A model generated the notes under the pieces. It was not told the origin of the DNA and did no database searches. It saw only the letters and a program-made list of their open reading frames with translations. From CAZVCJ01 sp964625745 (lineage in GTDB: Bacteria; Chloroflexota; Anaerolineae; VGOG01): a stretch of DNA of 64,000 nt. The stretch covers positions 5,515-69,514 of the forward strand of contig CAZVCJ010000003.1 of the NCBI GenBank assembly GCA_964625745.1, given 5' to 3'. Positions 15,423 to 24,778 of this stretch are shown here, one piece after another (positions within the stretch are counted from its first letter, which is position 1; every line of letters begins with the position of its first letter). Position numbers and translations under genes: made by a program.

Positions 15423-15631
15423 CACACGCCAAACGTCGAAGGGCTACAGCGTTAGCCGTCATGTGCCAAATCAGCGTACAAGAATTGCGCGGGGTAATTG
15501 CCAGGAGAACTTGAGATGACAACTTATCAGTGGCGAGAGACATTTTTGCCTAGATCGAACATGCACGAACCGCTTCCCAGTACGGCACCGTAAGCTGGGA
15601 GAAGACAATAAGTCAACGAGTGAGGGAGTTT

Positions 15632-16192
15632 ATGGAAGAGTTTACCGAAGAGCACAAAGAAGAGCCTGTATCTAAGACGCAGTTTGTAGTCAGGGCGGTA
15701 TGGGAGCTGGTGATTACCGTCTGTCCGGCCCTCCTGGTAGCGCTGTTCATCAACGTCTTTGTCGCCGAGGCGGCGCTGGTGGAATATGGGCCTAGCATGG
15801 AGCCTAACCTGTATCGCGGCTATCGGGTGATGACAGAGAAGATCTCCTATCTTGTCCATCTCCCACGCCGCGGGGATGTAGTAGTAGCTGATCGGCCCGG
15901 GAACGAGGTGTCGCTGATCAAGCGAGTGGTGGCTCTGCCTGGCGAGACAGTTGAGGTGCGCGGCGGACACACATTCATCAACGGGGAGCAGATCGAGGAG
16001 CCATGGGTGACCAACTTTGGCGGGCCGAGCTATCCACCAACGGTCGTGCCACCGGATCACGTCTTCATCCTGGGCGACAATCGCAGCAACTCGCGAGATT
16101 CTCGCGCCATCGGGCCGGTGCCAGTGGATTCGATCAAGGGGCACGCCTGGCTTGTCTACTGGCCGTTGGATCAGATCAAGCTGGTGCCATAG
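15632..16192 (+). CDS. lepB: Signal peptidase I
   Basis: 186-aa type I signal peptidase, which removes signal peptides from exported proteins at the outer face of the membrane. One membrane anchor (VCPALLVALFINVFVAEAA, about 30-48) is followed by the catalytic Ser in YGPSMEPNL (S55), the general-base Lys in LIKRVVALPGE (K97) and box E GDNRSNSRDSR. The ATG at 15632 is preferred, with AGGGAG just before it; a GTG four codons upstream is possible. The stop at 16192 is followed at once by the ATG of a restriction gene, so the R-M genes may be cotranscribed with it. Confidence 0.92.
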   Translation: MEEFTEEHKEEPVSKTQFVVRAVWELVITVCPALLVALFINVFVAEAALVEYGPSMEPNLYRGYRVMTEKISYLVHLPRRGDVVVADRPGNEVSLIKRVVALPGETVEVRGGHTFINGEQIEEPWVTNFGGPSYPPTVVPPDHVFILGDNRSNSRDSRAIGPVPVDSIKGHAWLVYWPLDQIKLVP

Positions 16193-16957
16193 ATGTCAAT
16201 GGAACTCCAGGAGACACTGAAGTCGACGGTCCTGAGACACCTTTCACGACTTGAGAGATACGAGCCTGCTCATGGGAGGGGCACAAGCAGGCTCAGCTTG
16301 ATTGAACTGAAGCAAGCATTTGCCGACGACCCCGTGTATTCCATTTTCGGGCTCGATTCACCGGAATACATTGCAGCCGCTCTCGCTGGAGGCACCATAA
16401 CCAGTATCCACCGCAAAATAGGCGATGCCTATGAAGATTGTGTCCGCGCCATCTTCTCGACTCAATATCAACTGACCGCTGAGCAGGTGCACTACACAGC
16501 TATGATCTCTTCAGGCGATAGACAGCTTAGGCACAGCCTCGACGTTCACTTCGCGTTGGAAGACCTTCCACAGGCTCGACGGGAAAGTTGGGCCAGCTAT
16601 GCTGAGAGTCAACTGAAGCAAATCAGTCCCACGCCCAAAGTGGATATTGAAGCTATCGGTTTTGAGGTACGCCATTGTTACCAGTCGGCGGACTCGAAAC
16701 GTGTTCAGGCAGATGAAGCTATGGCTCGTCATTGCATTGTTTCCGGCATACTACCAGTGATGCTCATATTTTGTGCTCAATCAAATAGAAGTGTGGTCAA
16801 TCGCTATCGCTCACTGTGGGTTGTCACAGAAGGGCACGCATCATACGATTTAGTGAAAGTACAAACTGGCTTCGATTTCTATTCCTTCCTGCTTGCTAAT
16901 AGAGAGTCATTCCGTCAACCAATTGTCGAGATGTTGAAGAGACTGCGAGAGACATGA
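16193..16957 (+). CDS. Putative type II restriction endonuclease
   Basis: 254-aa protein overlapping a DNA methyltransferase gene by ATGA, the usual layout of an R-M pair. I do not recognise the exact family. The C-terminal half has a plausible nuclease core: KVDIEAIGFEVRHCYQ (about 152-167) and SADSKRVQADEA (168-179), then a hydrophobic strand ILPVMLIFCAQSN. The spacing resembles a PD-(D/E)xK-type site with a changed last residue, but this is tentative. It has no membrane segment or signal. The start codon follows the lepB stop directly; an in-frame ATG two codons later is an alternative. Role inferred mainly from its partner. Confidence 0.6.
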   Translation: MSMELQETLKSTVLRHLSRLERYEPAHGRGTSRLSLIELKQAFADDPVYSIFGLDSPEYIAAALAGGTITSIHRKIGDAYEDCVRAIFSTQYQLTAEQVHYTAMISSGDRQLRHSLDVHFALEDLPQARRESWASYAESQLKQISPTPKVDIEAIGFEVRHCYQSADSKRVQADEAMARHCIVSGILPVMLIFCAQSNRSVVNRYRSLWVVTEGHASYDLVKVQTGFDFYSFLLANRESFRQPIVEMLKRLRET

Positions 16958-18243
16958 TGAGCCAGCTCAAGCAATTGCCACTATTCGTCACTAAAGCAAG
17001 TTTTCAGAAAAGAGACGTCAAATCTGTCACATTCAAAGGCAACTTCGACTACCCAATTCACCGCTGGTTTCGCCTTACCCCTAGCTTCTCGCCCGAATTG
17101 GTAGTAGACATCCTGGCTCATTGGGAACTGCCAAGCAATGCAAAGGTTCTGGAACCATTCTGCGGCGTAGGCACGACCCCTCTAGTATGTCAAGAGAGAG
17201 GGTTAAGCAGTTGTGCCATTGAATTGAACACACTTCTATATTTTGTAGCGAAAGTCAAAACAACTCCCTTCAGGAATCTAACTGATTTGGATGTTGCCGC
17301 CAAGGAATTAATAGCGCAGGCACAGAGTCACCTTGCGATATTGAAGACTCTGGATACAGAGACATTCCTGATAGACTACCACGATTCGATTCCCAAAATT
17401 CGGAACGTAACGAAATGGTGGTCACCTCTGGTCCTCAAAAAACTCACTGCTATACGAATGGCTCTCACCGATGCCTCGATGCCGGTTGACATCGCCAGTC
17501 TCCTCAAGCTGGCCGTGGCAAGCATACTGATCGAAGTCTCCAACGCACGTCACAACCATCCGTCGCTCTCTTTTGCCAAGGTCCCTAAGAATGATGCGCC
17601 GGTTTTCGAGAGGTTTCGAGAGCAGATAGAGATGATGATACGTGATCTGCAAAGCTTCCCCCAGGCAAGGCCGAAGACGCTCGTTTTGCAAGGAAACTCA
17701 AAACAGTTGGAGCAAGTATTACCCACCAACAGTGTATTCGATGCTATAATCACCTCACCACCTTACCCAAATCGTTATAGCTATGCCAGAGAGACTCGCC
17801 CTCATATGTTCTTCCTAGGATTGGTACGAGACGGTAGAGCAGTGGGTGAACTAGAGACCGAAGCCATCGGTGGCACGTGGGGTAAAGCCACTTCAGTTCT
17901 GAGTGGGCATTTTGACTATCGTTCGACAGTTGTTGAGGAATCCTTACGCGGCATTCCAGAACGCATTGGACAGCATGGTCACCTAATGCAGAACTATGTG
18001 ATCAAGTATTTCAACGATATCGAGCAGCACATTGAGTCTCTCAAGCCATTTCTTCGACGAAGTGCCCCGTTGGCATACGTGATCGGCAATAGCAAGTTCT
18101 ACAAAATCGTACTGCCTTCGGACGAAATTCTCGCTGACATCTTTCAGGCGAATGGTTTTCAGATCATTTCTATTGAAAGGATGCGACGACGAAATAGTAA
18201 GTCTGGTCTCTATGAGTCAATCGTGTTTGCAGAAACACGGTAA
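16954..18243 (+). CDS. DNA methyltransferase with TSPPY motif (type II R-M)
   Basis: 429-aa DNA amino-methyltransferase. Motif I is VLEPFCGVGTTPLVC (65-79) and motif IV is ITSPPYPNRYSYARE (266-280), the SPPY form often found in N4-cytosine and some N6-adenine enzymes. About 190 residues separate the two motifs and must hold the target-recognition part. An FxG-like C-terminal segment (PLAYVIGNSKFY) completes the fold. The start overlaps the stop of the putative endonuclease gene (ATGA). This is the second R-M system in the window; its recognition sequence is not deducible. Confidence 0.82.
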   Translation: MMSQLKQLPLFVTKASFQKRDVKSVTFKGNFDYPIHRWFRLTPSFSPELVVDILAHWELPSNAKVLEPFCGVGTTPLVCQERGLSSCAIELNTLLYFVAKVKTTPFRNLTDLDVAAKELIAQAQSHLAILKTLDTETFLIDYHDSIPKIRNVTKWWSPLVLKKLTAIRMALTDASMPVDIASLLKLAVASILIEVSNARHNHPSLSFAKVPKNDAPVFERFREQIEMMIRDLQSFPQARPKTLVLQGNSKQLEQVLPTNSVFDAIITSPPYPNRYSYARETRPHMFFLGLVRDGRAVGELETEAIGGTWGKATSVLSGHFDYRSTVVEESLRGIPERIGQHGHLMQNYVIKYFNDIEQHIESLKPFLRRSAPLAYVIGNSKFYKIVLPSDEILADIFQANGFQIISIERMRRRNSKSGLYESIVFAETR

Positions 18244-18307
18244 CAAATCCGAACGTTGCCCTCACTACCTGTGAGGTTGCTAATCTCGATTGGAGCATAA
18301 ACGACAG

Positions 18308-19240
18308 ATGGAGTACAAAGACTATTACAAGATCCTGGGCGTGGACAGGAACGCCGAGGAGAAAGAGATAAAAAAGGCTTATCGCAAGCTGGCCCGCCAA
18401 CATCACCCCGACGTGAACCCCGGCGATAAAGTGGCCGAGGAGCGCTTCAAGGGCATCAACGAAGCCTACGAGGTCTTGTCCGACCCTGAGAAGCGCCAGA
18501 AATACGATCAGTTGGGAAGCAGTTGGCAGCAGTGGCAGCGCACGGGCAAAGATCCTGGCGGCTTCGATTGGAGTCAGTGGTCCAGTGGAGCACAGCCTGG
18601 AGGCGGCGTCCGCGTAGAGTACAGGGACCTGGGTGATTTGGGAGATATCTTCGGCGGCAGAGACTTCTCCGATTTCTTCCAGAGCGTCTTCGGTGGCATG
18701 GGCGCACCCCAGGCGCGCCCCCGCCGGGGCCAGGACTACACTCAGCCAGTAGAGATCACTCTCGAAGAAGCATTCCAAGGCACTACGCGGATGATCCAGA
18801 AAGATGGGCGCCGCCTGGAGGTGAAGATCCCGCCGGGGGTCAAGACAGGTTCCAAGGTGCGGGTAGCAGGCGAGGGCAGCCCCGGCATGGCCGGAGGGAC
18901 CAGTGGAGACCTCTATCTGGAAGTCGCGGTCTTGCCTCATTCTACTCTTGAACGTGAGGGAGATGACCTTCGTTGCGAGCTTCCCGTTGACCTCTACACC
19001 GCCGTGCTGGGCGGGGAGGTCGAGGTGCCCACCCTGGGCGGCGGCGTGATGCTCAAGATCCCGCCCGGGACCCAGGGCGGTCGAACTTTCCGCCTGCGAG
19101 GAAAAGGCCTGCCCAACCTGCGCAACCCCAAAAAACGCGGCGACCTCTATGCCAGGCTCAGGGTACAAGTGCCAAAAAAGCTCAACCCACGAGAAGAGGA
19201 ACTCTTCCACGAACTGGCCAGCCTGCGCCAGGACAAGTAA
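18308..19240 (+). CDS. cbpA: CbpA-type DnaJ co-chaperone
   Basis: 310-aa J-domain protein that stimulates Hsp70 (DnaK). The J domain (1-70) contains [20 protein letters not shown] and the HPD motif in QHHPDVNP. A Gly/Trp-rich linker follows, and then two C-terminal substrate-binding domains ([40 protein letters not shown]). The Cys-rich zinc domain of classical DnaJ is absent, as in CbpA. ATG at 18308 ([10 protein letters not shown]) is preferred over the TTG at 18290. Its last 22 bases are repeated 112 bp downstream around a palindromic element. Other stress-protein genes (htrA, clpB, clpC) follow. Confidence 0.9.
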   Translation: MEYKDYYKILGVDRNAEEKEIKKAYRKLARQHHPDVNPGDKVAEERFKGINEAYEVLSDPEKRQKYDQLGSSWQQWQRTGKDPGGFDWSQWSSGAQPGGGVRVEYRDLGDLGDIFGGRDFSDFFQSVFGGMGAPQARPRRGQDYTQPVEITLEEAFQGTTRMIQKDGRRLEVKIPPGVKTGSKVRVAGEGSPGMAGGTSGDLYLEVAVLPHSTLEREGDDLRCELPVDLYTAVLGGEVEVPTLGGGVMLKIPPGTQGGRTFRLRGKGLPNLRNPKKRGDLYARLRVQVPKKLNPREEELFHELASLRQDK

Positions 19241-19352
19241 ACTTAACCACTCGGCAAGGTCTCCTGACCGCAGCCTGGGCGGGGCTCGGTCAGAGACCGT
19301 GGAGGAGGACTTCCCGCGCCCAACAGAGGTCAGCCTGCGCCAGGATAAGTAA
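19219..19352. repeat. Palindromic repeat inserted at the end of cbpA with a 22-bp duplication
   Basis: CAGCCTGCGCCAGGACAAGTAA at the cbpA stop (19219-19240) recurs with one change at 19331-19352. Between the copies is a GGTCTCC/AGAGACC palindrome (about 19255-19310) related to the element at 10188. The duplicated gene end looks like a target-site duplication. Confidence 0.7.
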
Positions 19353-19361
19353 GTAGGAGAG

Positions 19362-20558
19362 ATGATGCACAAAAAGCTGTATCTGTCTATCTTGATCACC
19401 CTGTTGACGACGGCTCTGTTAGGCTGCAATCTGACTTCGCTCCCTAACGTCAGGCAACAGGAACCCACTCCTACCCCGCCCCCCACCCCCACCCCCATCG
19501 TGATAGTGGTCACGCCGACGCCCCTGCCGCAGGAGATGATAGAAGCGGTTGGCATCGAAGAGCAACGGGTGATCTCCGTTTACCAGCGCACCAGCACCGC
19601 CGTGGTCAACATCACCACCCAGGTATTGCGCCAGAGCTTCTTTTCTGGCCTCATTCCTGAGGAGGGTAGCGGCTCTGGCTTCGTGTACGATCACGACGGC
19701 CGTATCATCACCAACTACCACGTGGTGGCAGACGCCAGCGAGATCGTGGTCAGCTTCGGCGGAGACAAGGAGCTGCCGGCCGAGATCGTGGGCGTTGATC
19801 CCCCAAACGACCTGGCTGTGCTGCAAGTGGATGAGCTACCGGAAGGCGTCGAGCCTATTCCCCTGGGCGACTCGGACGCCCTACAGGTGGGCCAGCGGGC
19901 CATCGCTATCGGCAACCCCTTCGGCCAATTCGAGCGCACGCTGACAGTGGGCGTGGTCAGCGCCATCAACCGCACCCTGAAGACCGACGACGATCAGGTA
20001 TTGCGCGGTGTGATCCAGACCGACGCCGCCATCAATCGAGGCAACTCCGGCGGGCCATTGCTGGACAGCAGCGGGCGGCTGATCGGCGTCAACACGGCCA
20101 TTTTCTCGCCCAGCGGCACCTCGGCAGGTATAGGCCTGGCGATCCCAGTCAACAAGCTCAAGCAGATCGTGCCGGAACTCATCCGGAACGGGCGCTTTCC
20201 CCATCCCTGGCTGGGCATTGAGGGGCTCGGCTACGAGCTCTATCCAGAGCTGGCTCAGGCGCTGGACCTGTCCGTGGACCAGGGACTGCTGATCGCCCAA
20301 CTCTACCGCAACAGCCCGGCCGTGCGGGCCGGTCTGCGTGGCGCCACTGAAGAAGTGGCCTACCGGCGGCGATGGCTGCTGGTAGGCGGCGACATCCTGA
20401 CGGCCATTGACGGCGTGCCACTGCGCAACTGGGACGACCTGGATGCTTACCTGCAAGAGCAAACCGAGGTCGGGCAAACGGTGACGCTAACCATCTGGCG
20501 CGGCGACCAGGAGATGACCATCGAAGTGGAGCTAGGTGAAATGCCCGAAGGTCTGTGA
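19362..20558 (+). CDS. HtrA/Deg-family serine protease, lipoprotein
   Basis: 398-aa envelope protease of the HtrA family. The N-terminus carries a lipoprotein signal with lipobox LLGC (Cys 22), followed by a Pro/Thr-rich linker. The trypsin-like domain has the full triad: His in ITNYHVVAD (H120), Asp in PNDLAVLQ (D150) and Ser in RGNSGGPLL (S229). One PDZ domain follows (about 285-390), with GGDILTAIDGVPLRNWDDL. It should degrade or refold damaged proteins outside the membrane. A ribosome site (GGAGAG) precedes two adjacent ATG codons; either can be the start. It lies between cbpA and the eRF1-like gene, near the Clp genes. Confidence 0.92.
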   Translation: MMHKKLYLSILITLLTTALLGCNLTSLPNVRQQEPTPTPPPTPTPIVIVVTPTPLPQEMIEAVGIEEQRVISVYQRTSTAVVNITTQVLRQSFFSGLIPEEGSGSGFVYDHDGRIITNYHVVADASEIVVSFGGDKELPAEIVGVDPPNDLAVLQVDELPEGVEPIPLGDSDALQVGQRAIAIGNPFGQFERTLTVGVVSAINRTLKTDDDQVLRGVIQTDAAINRGNSGGPLLDSSGRLIGVNTAIFSPSGTSAGIGLAIPVNKLKQIVPELIRNGRFPHPWLGIEGLGYELYPELAQALDLSVDQGLLIAQLYRNSPAVRAGLRGATEEVAYRRRWLLVGGDILTAIDGVPLRNWDDLDAYLQEQTEVGQTVTLTIWRGDQEMTIEVELGEMPEGL

Positions 20559-20621
20559 ACCTGGCCAAAGTCAGGGCATATAAAACGACCATGAGAACTA
20601 AGGTAATAAGGAGGGTAGAGC

Positions 20622-21740
20622 GTGTTCAACGAAAATGATCTGCAAGAGTTAGTAAGTTTTCACAGCGAGGAATCGCCAGTGCTAAGCCTGTACCTGGACG
20701 TAGACCCGACGAAGCGTACCACCGATGAATACAGGCTGGTGCTGAGGGGCCTGCTAAAGGAGGTGACAGGTCAGGCATGGCGCGAAGATATTGCCGCCGT
20801 GGAGCGATATTTCGACCACGAGTACGACTGGCAAGGCAAGGGGGTGGTGATGTTTTCCTGCCTGGAGCAGGACTTTTGGCGAGCTTATCCTCTGGCCGTG
20901 CCGGTAGAGAACCACATCAACGTAGGCGAGCGACCCTACATCAAGCCCTTGACCGACATCCTCGACGCCTATGGGCGCTATGGAGTCGTGCTGGTGGATC
21001 AGGAAGGGGCGCGACTCTTCCTCTTCCAGCTAGGGGAGCTTCAGGAGACCAGCGGGACCATTGGTGAGGAGGTAAAGCGCATGAAGCACGGCGGCGGCTC
21101 TGCGGCTGGCCGCCGCCACCGGGGCGGAGTAACGGCACGCACAGGCCGGAGAGAGGAGGAGATAGCCCAGCGCAATCTCAAGGAAGCAGCCGAGTTGACG
21201 GCCAAGTTCTGCGCGGGAGGGCGATGTGGCCGAATCATTCTGAGCGGCACTGAACAGACCGTGGCCCAGTTTCAGGAAATGTTGCCCAAGGACCTTCAAG
21301 ATCAAGTAGTGGGCAGCTTCCCCGCAGGCATGACTGCCTCGGAGACAGAGGTGTTGGACCGCTCGCTGGACATCATAGCGGAGGTGGAGCGCGAGAGGGA
21401 GAAAGAGCTTGTAGAAAACGCCATCACCGCCGCAGCCAAGGGCGGGGCCGGAGTCATCGGCCTGGCCGACACCCTGGGATCGGTTTACGAGGGACGAGTG
21501 CGCATCCTGCTAGTAGACGAAGGATACAAGGCGACTGGCTACCGTTGTCAGCAGTGCGGCTACATCGCCGCTCAAGCCAAGGAGAATTGCCCCTTCTGCG
21601 GCGGCAAGGTGAAGCAAATAGACGATGCTGTAGACCTGATCGTGCGAAGGGTCATTGACCAGGGGGGACAGGTCGAGGTAGTGAGAGACAACCCTGACCT
21701 GGAGAAGGCGGGACGCATCGGAGCGCTTTTGCGCTATTGA
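20622..21740 (+). CDS. Bacterial eRF1-like (baeRF/Vms1-related) protein with zinc ribbon
   Basis: 372-aa protein that looks like a bacterial archaeo-eukaryotic release-factor homologue. The middle part (about 115-240) resembles the eRF1 catalytic domain and has a Gly/Arg-rich loop (HGGGSAAGRRHRGG, 156-169) where true release factors have GGQ. The C-terminal part resembles the L30e-like third domain, with a zinc ribbon (C309, C312, C323, C326: CQQC and CPFC). Relatives are proposed to act on peptidyl-tRNA or stalled ribosomes. GTG at 20622 follows AAGGAGGG. Its position between htrA and clpB fits a role in proteotoxic stress. A strong terminator follows at once, so it ends its transcript. Confidence 0.7.
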   Translation: MFNENDLQELVSFHSEESPVLSLYLDVDPTKRTTDEYRLVLRGLLKEVTGQAWREDIAAVERYFDHEYDWQGKGVVMFSCLEQDFWRAYPLAVPVENHINVGERPYIKPLTDILDAYGRYGVVLVDQEGARLFLFQLGELQETSGTIGEEVKRMKHGGGSAAGRRHRGGVTARTGRREEEIAQRNLKEAAELTAKFCAGGRCGRIILSGTEQTVAQFQEMLPKDLQDQVVGSFPAGMTASETEVLDRSLDIIAEVEREREKELVENAITAAAKGGAGVIGLADTLGSVYEGRVRILLVDEGYKATGYRCQQCGYIAAQAKENCPFCGGKVKQIDDAVDLIVRRVIDQGGQVEVVRDNPDLEKAGRIGALLRY

Positions 21741-21748
21741 GTGCTTCT

Positions 21749-21788
21749 GGGCGGGCTGTGTGTCTGACGCAGCCCGCCCAAGCTTTTT
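21749..21788 (+). terminator. Rho-independent terminator after the eRF1-like gene
   Basis: GGGCGGGCTG (21749-21758) pairs perfectly with CAGCCCGCCC (21770-21779), and AAGCTTTTTGG follows. Confidence 0.9.
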
Positions 21789-21871
21789 GGAGAATCAGAT
21801 GATGCGGGGAAACTCAGAGGAACTCGGGGAGCTTGTAGGATTTTATCGGAGGGTTAAGCAGTTGCAGCGAA

Positions 21872-21928
21872 TCTCTAACAGAGTTCTAACGTTTTTCTTG
21901 CGTAATTCTAACGTGAGTGAGCTATAAT
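21872..21928 (+). promoter_or_regulatory. Four phased 11-bp repeats and -10 box upstream of clpB (Pho-box-like)
   Basis: Four consecutive 11-base units share the core TTCTAACGT: TCTCTAACAGA (21872), GTTCTAACGTT (21883), TTTCTTGCGTA (21894) and ATTCTAACGTG (21905). A perfect TATAAT lies at 21923-21928. The last unit covers the -35 region. Helical phasing with this distance to the -10 is the layout used by PhoB/OmpR-type activators. The next gene is clpB, 130 bases downstream. Confidence 0.65.
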
Positions 21929-21937
21929 TAGATTGAT

Positions 21938-22035
21938 AGAAACCAGGTTTTTGGCTCAGAAGATAGGCTTTTCGCAGCATAGAGAGTCCCAAAAGCAACA
22001 GTTCGTCCATTCAGGTGACAAAAAACCTGGTTTCT
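21938..22035. repeat. AGAAACCAGGTTTTT palindromic repeat, copy 2
   Basis: Arms at 21938-21952 and 22021-22035 are exact inverse copies and match those of the repeat at 1173-1267. It occupies the clpB leader, between the promoter and the start codon, so the mRNA would begin with a long hairpin. Confidence 0.85.
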
Positions 22036-22057
22036 CTATGATGAGAGGAATCGAATC

Positions 22058-24676
22058 GTGAACCTCAACAAATACACTGAGAAAGCTCAAGAAGCCCTCG
22101 CTCAGGCGCAGAGTCTGGCGGGCGAATACAATCATAGTCAAATCGAACCGGCGCATCTGCTGTTGGCCCTGTTGCGGCAGGCGGATGGGGTCGTGCCCCA
22201 GATCGTGCAGAAGCTGGGCGCCTACCCTCGCGTGCTCCAGGAAGAGCTGGAGCAAGACCTGGCTCGCCGGCCTAAAGTCTACGGGGGAGCAACCCAGGTC
22301 GGCCTGTCGCGAGATCTACGGGCTGTCCTTGACCTGGCCGAGCGAGAGGCCGGACGGATGCGCGACGAGTACGTATCCACCGAGCATCTGTTCATTGCCC
22401 TGACAGATAAGTTGGCGGGAGATGCAGCCACTTTCCTGACGAGCCAGGGCATCACCAAGGATGCAATCTTGAGGGCTCTGACCGGCATCCGCGGCTCTCA
22501 GCGGGTGACCACACCTACCCCGGAGAGCACCTATCAGGCCCTGGAGAAGTACGGTCGTGACATGACCCAACTGGCTCGCCAGGGCAAGCTGGACCCGGTC
22601 GTCGGCCGGGACGAGGAGATCCGCCGCGTGATTCAGGTGCTATCGCGACGCACCAAGAACAACCCCGTCCTCATCGGTGAGGCTGGCGTGGGCAAGACTG
22701 CCATCGCCGAGGGGCTGGCCCAGCGGATCGTGCGAGGAGATGTGCCCGAAGGATTGAAGAACAAGCGCATCGTGCAGTTGGACCTGGGAGCACTCGTAGC
22801 AGGAAGCAAATTCCGGGGCGAGTTCGAGGAAAGGCTGAAGGCTGTCCTGAAAGAGGTAACTGAGTCCGAGGGGCAGATCGTCCTCTTCATTGACGAGCTT
22901 CACACCGTGGTGGGAGCGGGAGCAGCCCAGGGAGCGATGGATGCCAGCAACATGCTCAAGCCTATGCTGGCTCGTGGCGAGCTGCACTGTATCGGCGCCA
23001 CCACTTTGGATGAATACCGCCAGCACATCGAGAAGGACGCTGCCCTCGAACGGCGTTTTCAACCGGTCTACGTAAACGAACCTTCGGTAGAGGAGACCAT
23101 CTCCATCTTGCGGGGACTCAAGGAGCGTTACGAAGTGCACCACGGGGTGCGGATTCAGGACCCGGCGGTCATCGCCGCCGCCACGCTGTCCCAGCGCTAC
23201 ATCTCCGACCGCTTCCTTCCCGATAAGGCCATTGACCTCATTGACGAGGCCGCCTCGCGCTTGCGCATGGAGATAGATTCCAAGCCGGCCGAGCTGGACG
23301 AGATTGATCGCAAGATCATGCAACTGGAGATCGAGCGAGAGGCCCTCAAGAAGGAGCGGGATGACGCTTCCCGAGAGCGGCTCGGCAAGTTGGAGAAAGA
23401 GCTGGCTGAGCTGAGAGAGGACAGCAGCCGCCTGAAGGTTCACTGGGAGATGGAGAAAGAGGCCATCCAGGGTATCCGCCAGATAAAGGAAAGAATCGAG
23501 CAAGCCAAAGTTGATATCGAACAGGCTGAGAGGCGAGCTGACCTGGAGGCAGCAGCCCGGCTGCGCTACGGTACCCTGCGGGAGTTGGAAGCTCAACTGA
23601 AGGAGCAGGAAGGCCGCTTGAAGGAGCTCCAGAAGGATCACCGCATGCTCAAGGAGGAGGTGGAGGCCGAGGATGTGGCCGAGGTGGTCTCCAAATGGAC
23701 GAGCATCCCTGTTTCGCGTCTCATGGAAGGGGAGATCCAGAAACTGCTCCATACGGAGGAGCGTTTGCATCGCCGGGTGGTGGGGCAAGACGAAGCCATA
23801 TCCGCCGTCGCCAACGCTGTGCGCCGTGCCCGTGCTGGCTTGCAGGATCCCAACAGGCCCATCGGCAGCTTCATTTTTCTGGGGCCGACCGGCGTGGGCA
23901 AGACGGAACTGGGCCGGGCTCTGGCCGAGTTCCTGTTCGACGACGAGGAGGCCATGGTCCGCCTGGATATGAGCGAGTACCAGGAGCGCCACACCGTGGC
24001 CCGTATGATCGGAGCGCCGCCCGGCTACGTGGGCTACGAGGAGGGTGGTCAACTCACTGAGGCCGTGCGTCGTCGCCCCTACTCGGTGGTTCTGTTCGAT
24101 GAAATCGAGAAGGCTCATCCTGAGGTCTTCAACGTCCTGTTGCAGATTCTGGACGACGGCCGCCTCACCGATGGCCACGGCCGCACGGTCAACTTCAAGA
24201 ACACAGTGGTCATTATGACCTCTAATATCGGCAGCGAGTTGTGGGACAGTCAGGCAACAAGTCACCGAGGCAACGAGGAACAGGTATACTCGTTGACTCG
24301 GAACTCGGAACTCGTTGCCCGCCTACGGCAGCATTTCCGTCCCGAGTTCCTGAACCGTGTTGACGAAATCATCGTCTTCCATTCCCTGACCACGGAAGAT
24401 TTGGTGCAGATCGTGGACATCCAGTTGCGTCGGCTCCAGGGTCTCCTGGCCGAACGGAACATCGTTCTGGAGCTAACCGAGGCAGCCAGGCAGCTCGTGG
24501 CCGAGAAAGGTTACGATCCCGTCTACGGTGCCCGTCCTCTCAAGCGAACCATCCAGCGGGAGCTGCAGGACCCCCTGGCTCTGAAGATTCTGCAGGGCGA
24601 GTTCAGGGGTGGGGACATAGTGCTGGTGGATGCGAGGGATGGAGAGTTGGTGTTTGGGGAGAAGGTAGCAAGTTGA
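22058..24676 (+). CDS. clpB: ClpB-type AAA+ disaggregase
   Basis: 872-aa hexameric ATPase that, with DnaK, pulls proteins out of aggregates. GTG at 22058 follows GAGAGGAA. Clp N domain at 1-145; first AAA+ module with Walker [10 protein letters not shown] (about 206); a coiled-coil M domain (about 410-530) as in ClpB rather than ClpC; second AAA+ module with Walker [10 protein letters not shown] (about 608) and [13 protein letters not shown] short unusual stretch at about residues 738-755 ([17 protein letters not shown]) is encoded by a genomic repeat (24270-24325) inserted in frame. It has its own promoter region with phased repeats. A ClpC-like gene follows 355 bp downstream. Confidence 0.92.
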   Translation: MNLNKYTEKAQEALAQAQSLAGEYNHSQIEPAHLLLALLRQADGVVPQIVQKLGAYPRVLQEELEQDLARRPKVYGGATQVGLSRDLRAVLDLAEREAGRMRDEYVSTEHLFIALTDKLAGDAATFLTSQGITKDAILRALTGIRGSQRVTTPTPESTYQALEKYGRDMTQLARQGKLDPVVGRDEEIRRVIQVLSRRTKNNPVLIGEAGVGKTAIAEGLAQRIVRGDVPEGLKNKRIVQLDLGALVAGSKFRGEFEERLKAVLKEVTESEGQIVLFIDELHTVVGAGAAQGAMDASNMLKPMLARGELHCIGATTLDEYRQHIEKDAALERRFQPVYVNEPSVEETISILRGLKERYEVHHGVRIQDPAVIAAATLSQRYISDRFLPDKAIDLIDEAASRLRMEIDSKPAELDEIDRKIMQLEIEREALKKERDDASRERLGKLEKELAELREDSSRLKVHWEMEKEAIQGIRQIKERIEQAKVDIEQAERRADLEAAARLRYGTLRELEAQLKEQEGRLKELQKDHRMLKEEVEAEDVAEVVSKWTSIPVSRLMEGEIQKLLHTEERLHRRVVGQDEAISAVANAVRRARAGLQDPNRPIGSFIFLGPTGVGKTELGRALAEFLFDDEEAMVRLDMSEYQERHTVARMIGAPPGYVGYEEGGQLTEAVRRRPYSVVLFDEIEKAHPEVFNVLLQILDDGRLTDGHGRTVNFKNTVVIMTSNIGSELWDSQATSHRGNEEQVYSLTRNSELVARLRQHFRPEFLNRVDEIIVFHSLTTEDLVQIVDIQLRRLQGLLAERNIVLELTEAARQLVAEKGYDPVYGARPLKRTIQRELQDPLALKILQGEFRGGDIVLVDARDGELVFGEKVAS

Positions 24677-24705
24677 TGAGTTAACGAGTAACGAGGAAAA
24701 CGAGT

Positions 24706-24734
24706 TTGTCAAAAAGGGGTGAGTTGAGTATAAT
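24706..24734 (+). promoter_or_regulatory. Promoter upstream of the ClpC-like gene
   Basis: TTGTCA (24706-24711), 17 bases, TATAAT (24729-24734). Close to the sigma-70 consensus. It would drive the relic at about 24780 and the ClpC-like gene at 25032. Confidence 0.75.
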
Positions 24735-24778
24735 TAGGGTGAGAACAACGGATCGGCAGGACTTCGTCGTGAGCTCAG

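Larger units (their letters stand above)
14795..15602. repeat. 17-bp direct repeats bracketing a 774-bp insertion with a toxin-antitoxin relic
   Basis: CACCGTAAGCTGGGAGA occurs at 14795-14811 (overlapping the SPFH stop) and again at 15586-15602 (just before lepB). Between them lie a RelE relic and an intact Phd-like gene. From 14812 to 15050 I see no gene. The arrangement suggests that the segment was inserted between the SPFH gene and lepB and duplicated the target. Confidence 0.65.

Noticed and set aside
22640..24265. Long open frame of 541 codons on the minus strand inside clpB
   Set aside because: It is fully antisense to a well-conserved ClpB gene; long antisense frames are expected at this GC content, and the peptide is low in recognisable motifs.
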